Shown here piece by piece: positions 32,505 through 42,891 of a stretch of DNA of 64,000 bases. Position 1 is the first letter of the stretch; each line of letters starts with the position of its first letter. This DNA is from Phaeosaccion multiseriatum. Taxonomy: Eukaryota; Ochrophyta, other classes. Below the pieces are notes generated by a model, which saw only the letters and a list, made by a program, of their open reading frames with translations, was not told the DNA's origin and ran no database searches. Made by a program: the position numbers and the translations under genes. The DNA is taken from assembly GCA_965112735.1 (NCBI GenBank), contig OZ218961.1:1922001-1986000 (forward strand). Reading direction: 5' to 3'.

Positions 32505-32800
32505 GCTCGAGCATGTCGGGGACCTTTAAGGTTTGCCTTCTCTCCTCGTCGTGTGGGACCTTTAAGGTTTGCCTTCTCTCCTCGTCGTGTGGGACCTTTA
32601 AGGTTTGCCTTCTCTCCTCAGAGGCCGAGGCTCGAGCATGTCGGGGACCTTTAAGGTTTGCCTTCTCTCCTCGTCGTGTGGGACCTTTAAGGTTTGCCTT
32701 CTCTCCTCAGAGGCCGAGGCTCGAGCATGTCGGGGACCTTTAAGGTTTGCCTTCTCTCCTCGTCGTGTCCAAGGTTTGCCTTCTCTCCTCGTCGTGTGGG
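32505..32800. repeat. Composite tandem repeat with ACCTTTAAGGTTTGCC core
   Basis: Seven copies of a ~36-bp unit (core ACCTTTAAGGTTTGCCTTCT), some separated by a ~27-bp GAGGCCGAGGCTCGAGCATG spacer, giving a higher-order period near 90 bp. The last unit is truncated. The core contains the palindrome CCTTTAAGG. Confidence 0.93.
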
Positions 32801-34399
32801 ACACGCAAGGCCCCCTTCCCGCCGTTGCTTCGCCCGACACTCGGTGAAGCCACACGCGTATGAACTTGCCACCACCCCTGGGGGGTTGCGACCTTCCTAC
32901 GTCGAGAGGCAGCGGCCCTCTCTACTGCCTCATCGAACAGCTTAGTAAGTAAGTAAGTAAGGAAGGAAGGAAGGAAGTAGGGAAGGAAAGGAATTAAGGA
33001 AGTAAGAAAAAATTGTCGCGCATGTATACATCCTCCTTCTCTCGCGGCCTCGGCTTGCCAGTATCGACGTTCGTTGAACACAGAGCCTGGCAGGTTTTGA
33101 CGTCGCCGTCGTCTCGCAGAACGGGTCATCATCTCTATTTTGTACATGGTGTGTAAGCCGCAGTCGTTGGAATAGCTATAGCCCCTGCTGGGGGGCTGGG
33201 ACTACCACCTTACGTACAACTACGAAAGAGTCGTCTCCGCTGCTCGTAAACCTGTGCCAGCAACCGTGGAACTCGGTTCCCATCTGGCGTCATGTCAAGG
33301 GCTACAGCGGCAAAAGAGGTAACAAGTGGCCTATCGCTCTAAGCACCGCATGGGGCATTGCTCGGAGCAGCAGCCCGGATCTCACACGGTGCAGGCCCTC
33401 AAACACGGAGCCCTCTACAGGGCACAGCCCGTGGGTGCGTACAAGACGCATCGCACAGTCCCAACGCGGAGGGTATGCCCTGGTCAGTGGGTGTGCAGAC
33501 ACGCTCTGCACACGATAGGGGGTTGCGTTGGCCTCTCGTCGATGACAGTCTGCCTCCCGATAGACGCGGAGGAGACGGTCGGGGTAGGCTTCGATTGAAA
33601 GGCCTGTCACCGGTGGACTGGTCTCCTCCCCACTCACAACACTCTCGCTCATTGGTAAATGTGCAGCGTCCGCAGAGCATCATGCTTGTGGATCGCAAAA
33701 AAGAAGCATGGCTAGGCTACCCGGGCCTCCAACGACCGCCGTCCTCCTTAGCTCCTTCAAGTTCGTCCTCCAGCTCAGCCGCGCGACCTCAGGATTGGGA
33801 TCGTCCAGCGCAGAGACGTTCCGAGGCCCCCAACCAGACGATGCGCTCACCTCCACAGGAGCCTTCAGCATCTGAAAGTCCCCCCACAAAACCCTCGCTC
33901 GCTTTGCATACATCCTCATCCCAGGGTCCCTGGGATGAGAGAAGGCGGTCACGGCGGCTGATCGGCATGGACGACATCAACAAGTGCGAGGCGTTTCATC
34001 AATGCGGGAGGCTCCCTAACGAGCAGCGGCGCTGAACCCCTCCCCCGTAAGCTCATAGCCGTGCTTCTCGGCCCAGTACACACGCTCTATGGAGGCCACT
34101 ACATTACCACGGGCTTCTCTCTCATTCTCTCAGGGGCCCTATCTCTCCTCTTCCAGAATGGGAGCGTGGGCACAACTTGGTGGGCAGGGCGGCGGTCGCG
34201 ATCGCCAAGCCAGCTCCAACAGTTGGCGTATCCGGATTCTATGACGCCTACTTCTTCCACGCCTTCATTTCTCCTGATTTTTTCTTTCAGCCTCCACCCC
34301 TACCCCTTGGGTGAAGGTAGGGTGTAGGAGGAGTAGTGGGGAAGGGGCTGGTCCATCGAGTATTTGGTAGTAGAGCGGGATTTCTCTTCATCAGTCGAG
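32801..34399. other. Intergenic region upstream of DGAT2
   Basis: About 1.6 kb with a short GTAA/GGAA repeat (32943-33000) and a perfect 25-bp palindrome (33915..33939). Overlapping ORFs of 116 aa (-, 33302-33652) and 225 aa (+, 33358-34035) resemble no family, and neither has splice-site or composition support, so I annotate no gene. 5' UTR exons of DGAT2 could lie at the right end. Confidence 0.55.
33915..33939. promoter_or_regulatory. Perfect 25-bp palindrome, function unknown
   Basis: CTCATCCCAGGG, one central T, then its exact reverse complement. It lies 460 bp upstream of the DGAT2 start. It could be a dimeric protein-binding site or an RNA hairpin. No other evidence. Confidence 0.5.
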
Positions 34400-37300
34400 A
34401 TGTGCGTGGGCCCCAAAAAAATCCCTAGGGAGAGCGATGCAGGCGTCCTGCTTGGGCTCGGGGTTGGGATTTCCACGACATTCACTCTCCTGGGGATCTT
34501 TTTCGCCATCCCTGTGTCCATTATTTACGGTCTCTACGCGGCGCCTCTCTCCACGGCCCTTGTCGTGACGCTTTACTACTTTTTCTGCATGGACGGGGCA
34601 GAACGGAACGGAGAGGGTCGACCGTGGCCATACTTCTCACAGGTATGTTGTTCCTCCCTCACCCAGTAACCCCCATCCAGGTACCAGGTCTCCTCGCTCA
34701 CCCGGCTCTCGGTCATGTATCCTCCCCCTCTCGCCTCAGAACTTTCCTCTCACGGCGGCCGGCCGGAAGTACTTCAATTTCACAATGACTGTCCACCCGA
34801 AACTGCGAGAGAGTCGCGACCAGCATATCATCGCGATACACCCTCACGGAGTCATGTCCGACTTTCGGTTGCAGCTCGACGGCGTCGTTCACAACTACCT
34901 ACCCAACGTAAGTCACTGAAGGAGTGAGCAACTGAGTGAAGTGACTGAGATGTGGAAGTGAAGCTTGTTCGTCACTTCGTTAGCACATACAACTCGGCAT
35001 CTCTCCCCGCTCTCTCACACAACTGTGTGAACTCCCCCCTCTCCTCTGCGCCGTATTTTCCTCCCCCGCTGTCCATTCCGTGTGCGTGTATCCCTCCCGT
35101 GCGTGCAGCTCAAGTCATGGCGTGCCCTTGCGGCAAGTGTGCTGTTCAAGTTGCCAGTGATGCGTGAGATGGCCTTGTGGACACACTGCATAGACGCAAG
35201 CAGGACTACCGCAGAGCGAGCACTTGCCAAGGGCCACAGCCTGTTCATAGTGGTGCGTTGCTGAGCCTTGGGAGGGAGAGAAGGAAGGAGGGAGGGAGGG
35301 AGGGACGGACGGAAGGAAGGAGGGAGGAAGGGAGGGAGGGAGGGAGGAAAGGAGGAAGGAAGGGAGGGAGGGGCGGGGAGAGAGGGAGAGGGAGGGAGGG
35401 GAGAGGGAGTGGGAGGGAGGCAAAAAGAGGGAGAGGGAGCGGAGAGGGAGAGGTAGAGGGACGTATGGAGGAAGTCCGTATACCCTCACACCTATTGATT
35501 TTGCCTTTACAATCGAACGGGAGCTGTTGTGCCTCCCGACTGCTTGATTGATGCACCAATGGCACTAACTGAAGGACTAAATGGATGCACCAATGGCACA
35601 GAGTGAAGAACTAACTGAAAGGTGCCCTCTCTATTGATTGATTGATTGATTGATTGACCATTATACCCTCCCAGGTGGGTGGGGAGAGGGAGCAGATTTT
35701 GGGCTCGTTCGGCACTGAGGTAGTGTATGTGAAAAAGCGCCTTGGCTTCATCAGACTAGCCCTGAGCAACGGCGTGTCAGTCGTACCCAGGTGAGTGAGT
35801 GAGTGAGTGAGTGAGTGAGAGAGGGAGAGTGAGTGAGTGAGTGAGTGAGTGAGTGAGTGAGTGTGCATTAGCTAAAGGGTACTGCTGTTAGTCTTACGGG
35901 GCGGAAGGGACGCACACACGCAGCGAAGGCGAGACACACACACACACACGTACATACACACACAGAAGGAAAAAAACCACACACACAATCACATTCGCGG
36001 TCGTGCTTGCTTGTTGTGTGTCATCTCCACTCAGGCAGATAGACAGACAGGCTTTCTGCAGTGAGGATCAAAATAGCTCTTCACGTCTCTCAACTCCCTC
36101 CCCCCTCCTTTTACGTGAACACTTATCAATGCCCATATGCGTTGTGTGGGGCTGGTGTGGCACTCACTACCCTGCCCTGCCCATACACCTCTATCCTGCC
36201 CTATCCATGCACCTCTACCCTGCCCTGCCCATACACCTCTACACTACCCTGCACGTACACCTCATACACCTTAACCCTACCCTGCTCTACCCTGCCCATG
36301 TACCTCTACTCTATCCTGCCCTGCCCATACTCCTCTTCACCCATGCACTTCTACCCTACCCTTGCCCTGTTATACACCTCCGTCCACCCACATCCATCGA
36401 CCTCTGGCATTCTCAACAGCTACTGCTTCGGGGTTACTGATGCCTATCGGACATCACGCTTTCTCCACGACTTTCGCTACTGGCTCGTCTGCAAAGCACA
36501 GGCAAGCAACTATGCAGGCACAAATTTCAGTTTTATTTGGTTTAGCAGTTGAAATTTCGGTTCAGATCGGAGATAATCAATCGACGCACAATATCGAACG
36601 TATCGATACACTCCAGAGGTCACACGAACGCTTCCGAAACCTCCAAGGAACTAGCGCTTGATCCCACGCACAAGTGGCGCCTGACCTGAGCCTGAACCCC
36701 CCCCCCTCCCCTTCGATTGCTCGTTTCGGTCGCGTATTGGTGGTACACGTGTGGTGTTCACAGGTGGCTATTCCCATCTTCTGGGGGAGGTGGGGTTTGC
36801 CCTGCCCCTATCCGGTACGTGGGGGGGTGTCAGGACGAGGGTGGGAGGTGTCAGGACGAGGGTGGGAGGTGTCAGGACGAGGGTGGGAGGTGTCAGGACG
36901 AGGCAGAGGAGAGGAAAGGAGGGGAGGAGAGAGCAGGGACTCGTCCACGCCTTGTCCTCCTTGTGCTCCTCGGGGCGTGTGCACATTGCGCATATATACA
37001 CTACGACGTGTGCACATTTCGCGTATCTATATATTACTTCGTAGTATACATACGGTCATATGGAACATGACCATGCGCGGAGGGGGAGCGAGGGAGGCGG
37101 ACGATTGCTCTAGGTCCAAGACGGGTCGGTCTCTCTCTCAATCGTCTCTGTATATCTCAGCCCTTCTTCTCTTTCATGTATCTCTCTCGCTCTCTGCCTC
37201 CCACACACTCACATTTTCGTCTCCCTCTCTCTATTCATCTCCCTCATACGCTACTCTCCGCTTCCCTCCCTCTTCAGCTCCTCCTCTCTCTCTGTCTCCC

Positions 37301-37723
37301 TCTCTTATTCTGTCTCTCTGTCTCTCTGTCTCCCTCTCTCTTATCCTCTCTCTCCCTCTTCTCTTCTGTCTCACTGTATCTCTGTCTCCCTCTCTCCTTA
37401 TGTATAATCATGTAAACAAATACGTGTATCTCTCTCCCTCCACTCCTCCTCTCTCCTTCCCACTGCTCCCCCCGCAGGTGAGAACAAGTATGGTACTGGG
37501 CGAACCTCTCGTCTTCAGCACGCCCAAGCACAAGCAAGCAGACATCAGCAGCAGCAAGGGTGGCAGCAAGGGCGGCACCAACGGATCTGGCGGGTCCAGA
37601 TGGCAACCGACGGAGGAGGAGGTGACGAAAGCGCATCAACAGTTTGTGGATGCGCTGACCAAGCTGTTTGACGAACACAAGGAGAGGTTCGGTTACGGAG
37701 AGCGAGAGTTAGTCATTTGCTGA
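34400..37723 (+). CDS. DGAT2: Type-2 diacylglycerol acyltransferase (DGAT2)
   Basis: Seven exons: 34400..34642, 34740..34907, 35109..35252, 35675..35790, 36420..36501, 36764..36814, 37478..37723 (349 aa, normal length). Two hydrophobic stretches sit near residues 15-60 ([31 protein letters not shown]). The signature HPHG is at 115-118 (IIAIHPHGV). [10 protein letters not shown] corresponds to the family's PGG-x-E block, and [13 protein letters not shown] to the conserved C-terminal PIFWGR(F/W)G motif. The enzyme makes triacylglycerol from diacylglycerol and acyl-CoA at the ER/lipid droplet. The intron after exon 5 starts with GC (CAG/GCAAGC), which is the only donor that keeps phase. Intron 6 carries a 21-bp tandem repeat, and intron 4 begins with GTGA repeats. 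The ATG at 34400 is the first that gives the complete N-terminal helix; a non-coding upstream exon cannot be excluded. Confidence 0.92.
35791..35865. repeat. (GTGA)n repeat beginning at DGAT2 intron 4 donor
   Basis: Exon 4 ends with AG at 35790 and the repeat starts with the donor GTGAGT. This is the same arrangement as at 1040 and 22088. Confidence 0.95.
36827..36903. repeat. 21-bp tandem repeat with GTGTCAGGACGAGGG core in DGAT2 intron 6
   Basis: About four units of GTGTCAGGACGAGGGTGGGA(G), starting about 12 bp after the donor. A related GTGTCAGGACAG word recurs in introns of other genes in this window. Confidence 0.93.
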
Positions 37724-38232
37724 CTAGCTTAACTCTTTTTTTTTTGTGTGACTTTCCTACTCCCCTTTTTTGTGAGTGACTAAACTTGATTGAGCGAGTG
37801 TGGGTGTCAAGGCATAAGTGAACAGCGTGCCACAACAACAGACTTGAGAGCAGGAGAGCATGAGGAAGGGGGGAAGGGACGGCCACGTCACGCCTCTCTA
37901 TCCATTAATTAAAATTTTATAGCATGGCAAGCTCGCTCCCCTCCTTCCTTCAAGGAAAGGTTTTTAGCTTGGGTCACTCACTCTGTCAGCTTGGGTCACC
38001 ACTCACTCTGTCAGTCAGTCTGTCTCGGTCTCCAGCCCCAACACCCTCCTCTGCCTTCACAGGCAAACGCCTTCACAGCAATACCCGCAGCATTCCGCAG
38101 TACTAGCGCTTAGCTTTTAGCGCTTAATTTTTCTTTCGGATGACGTACCCTACTTGACACACTTCACGTCCTCCCCGGGGGGCGATGGGGTTCTCGTGTC
38201 AAAGATGGCAGCACATATGGCGACAGTTACTC
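37724..38232. other. Convergent intergenic region between DGAT2 and COX11
   Basis: About 510 bp between two stop codons. AT-rich patches (TTTTTTTTTT at 37737; TTAATTAAAATTTTAT near 37910) may serve 3'-end formation of DGAT2. No ORF of interest. Confidence 0.55.
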
Positions 38233-40555
38233 TCACGCCGCCGCTGCTTGCAGGGCTCCTCCCTTCGCCCCCCGGATCCCCCCTGCTGCTGCCACACCGA
38301 CCTTCCCCTCGTCCCCCTCCTCTTCCTCGTCCTCCTCCTCGTCCTCCTCCTCCTCCAGGTCCTTCTTGTCCAACCCAATGCGATCGTCCCCTGTTTTGAA
38401 GAAGGTGTAGCTAAGGGTAATGTTGGTGACATTGTTCATGGCAGGGTCGCTGAGCATTTCGGGGTCCAGGAAGAAGAATACGGGCATATCTATCTCCTCC
38501 CCCGATCGAAGGCGCTGCTCCTCGAAGCAAAAGCACTGAATCTTGTTGAAGTAGATACCCGCCTTTGTGTGTGTGTGTGTGTGTGTGGTAGGGTGGTAGG
38601 GGGGGGGAGGGCAGATACAGAGAGCACGCTTTGGTTTGACTTCAAGCTTCACCACTTCCAGTTGAATAGGATATGATTCTCCCCTACTCGCGAGGACTAC
38701 ACCATCGCATCGAGAGAGCAAGATCACAACCATCCAGAGTCGAACATCCGAACAGACCAGACTAGCACCAGAGTATCAATGAATCAGTGGCTGACGAAGG
38801 AATCAGTGACTGGCGAATGAATCAGTGACTGCCGAAGTATACGCAAGCGCCAACCTTGAGGGGAAAGACGTTGTATGTGGCCACGCCGGTGATGTTCTTG
38901 TCGGAGGGGTTGCGAGCCGTAAAGAAGGCTAGGGCTGTCTCTCCAGGGAGAACCTTTGGGCACCGTATAGGGCGGGCGGGGGGGGGGGGGATGGCAACCG
39001 ATGGCAGCGATAGGATGTGGTGACGATGGGTGATGTGAGGTCGTAGCCAGCAGTAAAAAAACACCAATGGTATTACAGCAAGGCAGCAGTTGGAGAATCA
39101 GAGCAGCAGCAAGGAGGGAAGGAGTAGAAGGAGTAAAAACGAGCAGCAGGAGGGAACCGGCGGCCCCCTGAGAGGTGGGTATACATCGACAAGTGTGAGC
39201 CTTGCGCTTGTCCCGCAGAGAGGTCTGCCCATTCGCCTGCCCATACGCCTGCGCTACCGCTCCAGTTTGCAGTGCCAGTTTGCCTGCCTGCCCGTATGCC
39301 CGCCTGCCTTCCACCCCCTACCCCTGAGGCCGCCATTCCCTTCTGCATTCGCTCTCTCGCTGACGCACCCACGCACTCACGCACTCACCCACTCAACCAA
39401 ACTCACTCACTCATTCACACACTCACTGTCTCACTCATTGACTCACTCATTGACTCACTCACTCACTCACTCCTTCCTTCCTTGCCCTACTTACCTTGAC
39501 GTCTCTCTGTGTGGGATAGAACTTCCACGGCATTGTATCCGCGCAGCCTCCGTCAAAGACGACTCGGATCAGACGCGCCCCCTCCACAGGCTTCACCAAG
39601 GCGGCCTGGTCAGCGTCTGCCACTTGAGTAGTACCGCCGAAGCCCGTAGCCTTTGCAGTACCGGGGTAGAGGGGAAGAGTGGAGCGGGGGATGTGGGGGG
39701 GTTGAAGAGCTAAGGGAGAGCGAGGGAGGCAGGCGGGGGTACAAGACCTCTCTCTCTCTCTAAACGGTCTACAAGCTGGCAGGGGTGGGAACGGGGCCAC
39801 AGCTCAAAGGAGAAAAGAGAAAGGAGGAGGGAGGGCCAATTCTGCCGCATAGATCGAGTTACATCCACCCTTTCCCTCTCTCTCTTTCTCTCCTCTAGTT
39901 GCCTGAATTGCTTTCCCGGTCCTTCGCTCTCCTTCCCTTTCCCTTCGTTGGTTTCGACAATTTACCTCCCTGGCCATCGTACCTGGCAAAATACTTTGTA
40001 GAGTGGCACAGCGGCGTAGCTCAGGCCCAGGAAGGCGATTACTGCCGAGATTAGATACATTCCCATCCTTTCGCTTCGCTCATCCACCGTTTCCCCACCA
40101 CCACCATCGCCTCTGCCTCGCCCTCCTTGTTCCGCCCCAGCACTGTCCCCCTTGGTGCCGTGCTGCCTAGCTGCCGCTCTCCCCGAGGAAATACTCCTGG
40201 AAGCGATGGAGTGGACTGCCGCCATCTCCACGCGCGCTCCGTGTCGCAGATGCGAGGAGCAGAGGTGGAGGTGGGCAGCCTGTCGCAATAGCTGCTGCTC
40301 ATCCACCCCTCCTCGCCTCTGCGGGGGCGGGACGTTGGAGCCAGTGCTCCCGCCTCGCGTCCACAGAGACCTACATCCCGCCCCCCACTTGTTACTACTG
40401 CTGCTCGCTAAGCTCCTTCGGACACCTTTGTTCGCCAAGCCTTCCCTCCGGCCGACCGTCTCTGGTGCTGCTGCTCCTGCTGCTGCCGAGGAGGACGCAG
40501 CAGCTGCACAACGGGCTACATGATACGTTCGTGAGGACAGCGCTTTCATCATCAT
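38233..40555 (-). CDS. COX11: Cytochrome c oxidase assembly factor COX11/CtaG
   Basis: Four exons: 40555..39983, 39650..39495, 38953..38855, 38562..38233 (385 aa). A long Arg/Ser/Ala-rich N-terminus fits a mitochondrial presequence. One TM helix (about 166-188, MYLISAVIAFLGLSYAAVPLYKVFCQ) is followed by the intermembrane-space domain: ATGFGGT, PWKFYPTQRDVKV, LPGETALAFFTA, TGVATYNVFPLKAGIYFNKI, the copper-binding CFCF (C286, C288), EEQRL, DMPVFFFLDPE and NITLSYTFF. COX11 delivers Cu to the CuB site of COX1 in the inner mitochondrial membrane. All expected motifs are intact. After the domain there is an unusual acidic tail (E/D-rich, then Gly/Ala). Three of the acceptors end in AAAG/G rather than a pyrimidine-CAG. 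Three ATGs in a row open the frame (40555, 40552, 40549). Confidence 0.95.
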
Positions 40556-42028
40556 CCTTCTTTGTTGTTATTTTATGTCTCTCTATCTCCTATAACAAGG
40601 CTGAGAAATTGGAATTGGAAAATCTTTCTCAATGTTTGGTTTCGGGTTCGGCACGGCAGGGGGTTGGGCCTCGATTCCTCCATTCAAACCGATTCAATCG
40701 AATTCAAGTGCTCCGTTTGGAATTAAATTGGCGGGGCTACATTGTAGTGAGGTCGAGGACACGGCCTTCGTCTTTGGCCCAGACGGACCAGGCAGCAGGT
40801 CAGCTCACCCTTCCTTCCTCCCTTAAATGCATATTTCTGATCGACCCTGTGACGCACGCACTCACGAAGTACGCATACTCGGGCACCTCAGTCTCTCTGT
40901 GGAGCGGCCGACAGCTGGGGCGAGAGCGGGCTCCAGTAGACCGGTCTATGGCCGAGCCTATGGTAGGAAACACTCTGCGAAGCAGCAGCAGTCACGCACG
41001 CACTCGCACTCCCTGACATCAAACAACCCCCCTCACACGCACGCCCTCACGCACGTAATCATTCATGTCCTCCCTCACGCACTCACACATGTGGAGCGGA
41101 GCGGATCGACCGCCGGGAGCAGAGCGTGCCCCAGTAGGTCGGTTTCGGGTCTACTCTTTGGGGGAGGACACCGCCCCCCCCTCTTACGAACTTACGAACG
41201 AGCCGTCACGTACGCACCCACTCCCTGACCTACGTCTCCCTCAATCACTCACTCAAATGTGTGTCGAGCGGAGCTGGTCGACCGCCAGGGCCAGAGCATC
41301 CCACAGTAGATCGGTTTGGGGCCGAATCGTTGGAGGGAGACACCTTGCCCTCCTCGATCCTCGAAGTCCCCCCCCCCTGTCCCCATGTGAGCAAGCTCCG
41401 GCCCCCCAACACAATAAACAATCTAATGTAATTATTTTAAATTAACAAATGTAAAGTATAGTAAGGTTGCCTGTTATACATAATAGCAGGCAAACATGTA
41501 AATGACTAAGCACCTAAGATGTGGTAAGGATGTGCAAGCCGCCTGCCCGCGGACCTCTCGATCACGCGGGACGAGGCCTAGCTGACCAAAACCCCCCAAC
41601 TTGGGGGTGGAGGGGCGGGGAGAGACAAGTCATGCCTTCCGCCAAGAGCCGAATCCCCGCTGCTGATGCTCCCTCTGCTTGCCTCAGGTGGGGAAACTGC
41701 AGTGCCACTTTTAAAGGTAGCCTCGTGCCCTCCCTTGACCCAGCAAGTTCATTCTCTCCCTCTCCACCGCCACCTCCCTTTACGCTCTCTCCCTATATAG
41801 ATATATATGTATACTCCTCCTCCTCTCTCTCGTTCTCTCTCTGCAGTTGTGTGGCGCTCCCACAACCCGAGCACGGCTCCACTCACTTGTTGGCTCCTCC
41901 CACCTCCAACACGGAGTGCAGAATTGATTAATATGACAACATGCGCCTTGTGCGTCCCTTCCAGTGCCTCCAGCGAAGCACTGCAGCCCCTCCCCCCCCG
42001 TAGTCCGTCCGACAAAAGCCCCGGCAAT
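40556..42028. other. Intergenic region with a degenerate ~180-bp triplication
   Basis: 1.5 kb between the COX11 start and the small - strand ORF. It holds three diverged units (see 40898..41345), then an AT-rich stretch (41410-41520) with AATAAA at about 41413, then a CTCTC tract. No gene recognised. Confidence 0.55.
40898..41345 (+). repeat. Three degenerate tandem units, period about 175-195 bp
   Basis: Units start near 40898, 41091 and 41264. Each runs GTGGAGCGG... CGACCGCC.GG.. CAGAGCG ..CCAGTAG.TCGGTTT.GGGCCGA... GG.GACACC, and is preceded by CACGCACTCAC-like sequence. They are too diverged for a recent expansion. Confidence 0.75.
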
Positions 42029-42382
42029 CTACTCCAGCGGAGAGTCCTCTCCCTCCGGTATTACAGGCAGAGACGGTCTTCGAAATTCGGGTATTCCGTA
42101 CTCGACAGGCCCGCTGTGAGCCGGAGCACGCATGGAGGACTCCTCCGCCTTCCCGTCCGAGAACATCCTGTCGATAAGCATCATGGCGTCCTCATTTGGT
42201 CGCTGTGGAGAGTTCTGCGGTGGCGGTACGCGATAGCCTTGATGTTCTCGGTGTTGTTGTTGCTGCTGCTGCTGATACTGCTGATGGTGTTGATGACGCC
42301 CACGCTTCGGCTTCCTCAGGTTCCAAAAGATCATAACGAGGCTCGACACTGCACATAACGTGGCCAACAGAGGCTCTGGCAT
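42029..42382 (-). CDS. Small hypothetical membrane protein (117 aa)
   Basis: Single-exon reading. One hydrophobic segment (LLATLCAVSSLVMIFW) immediately after the Met is followed by a basic stop-transfer (NLRKPKRGRH), a Gln-rich run and a C-terminus with EYGIPEFRRPSLPVIP that looks protein-like rather than low-complexity. The frame is open upstream to 42472 without an ATG, so an upstream exon is possible; a TTTCAAAG/GC acceptor lies near 42440. No family recognised. It is divergent from gene B with about 510 bp between them. Confidence 0.4.
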   Translation of the reverse strand: MPEPLLATLCAVSSLVMIFWNLRKPKRGRHQHHQQYQQQQQQQHREHQGYRVPPPQNSPQRPNEDAMMLIDRMFSDGKAEESSMRAPAHSGPVEYGIPEFRRPSLPVIPEGEDSPLE

Positions 42383-42891
42383 GTCCAGTCCTGCTTGCAA
42401 CCTACCTGCCCAACTTGATGCCCTGTCCAAACTGCCTTTGAAAGAAGCACTTGGGAAATTTTCGTGACGCACGGGTTCACAGCCTGCTGCACCGTTGCAG
42501 CTCCTTCCTCCTCTTCCTTTCCGACCCAGTCGTGGTGATGGAGGCGTTAAGGTTGATGTTTGTAGTGCGTTATCAAAGGCTGATTTGTAGTAGCAGGGGG
42601 GCGGGCGTGAGCGACGCGCGCTAAGGGGTCACAGATGGCGTCAGGATTCAAATGCGAATACAATTGTAGATCCGACAATTTTTGGGAACGGTGGGGGGGG
42701 GTTTCATCCACTTTATTCGTGCTAGGTGCAGACAGCAGCTCCTAGCGAAGGGCAACACCTATGGCAGCCTCTATGGCTCGCTCTTGGACCACGGGTCCAG
42801 TCCTCGGGTCCAGTCCGGGCCAGCCTAGAAGAGGAGGAGAGAGGAAGAAGGAAAAAGAGGAGGAGGGGAGGAGAGGGGAGAAGTATCTTTC
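42383..42891. other. Region upstream of membrane protein B
   Basis: About 510 bp. It contains ORF fragments with ATGs at 42761 and 42774 in the wrong frame for B, and an AG-rich tract (42828-42880). Gene B may have an additional 5' exon here carrying a signal peptide, but I cannot support one. Confidence 0.5.

Noticed and set aside
31690-32529. 279-aa ORF across the palindromic repeat
   Set aside because: Reads two direct copies and then the antisense of a third. No family match and no splice support, so treated as a repeat.
33302-34035. Overlapping ORFs on both strands upstream of DGAT2
   Set aside because: No recognisable domain, overlapping on opposite strands, and no exon signals.
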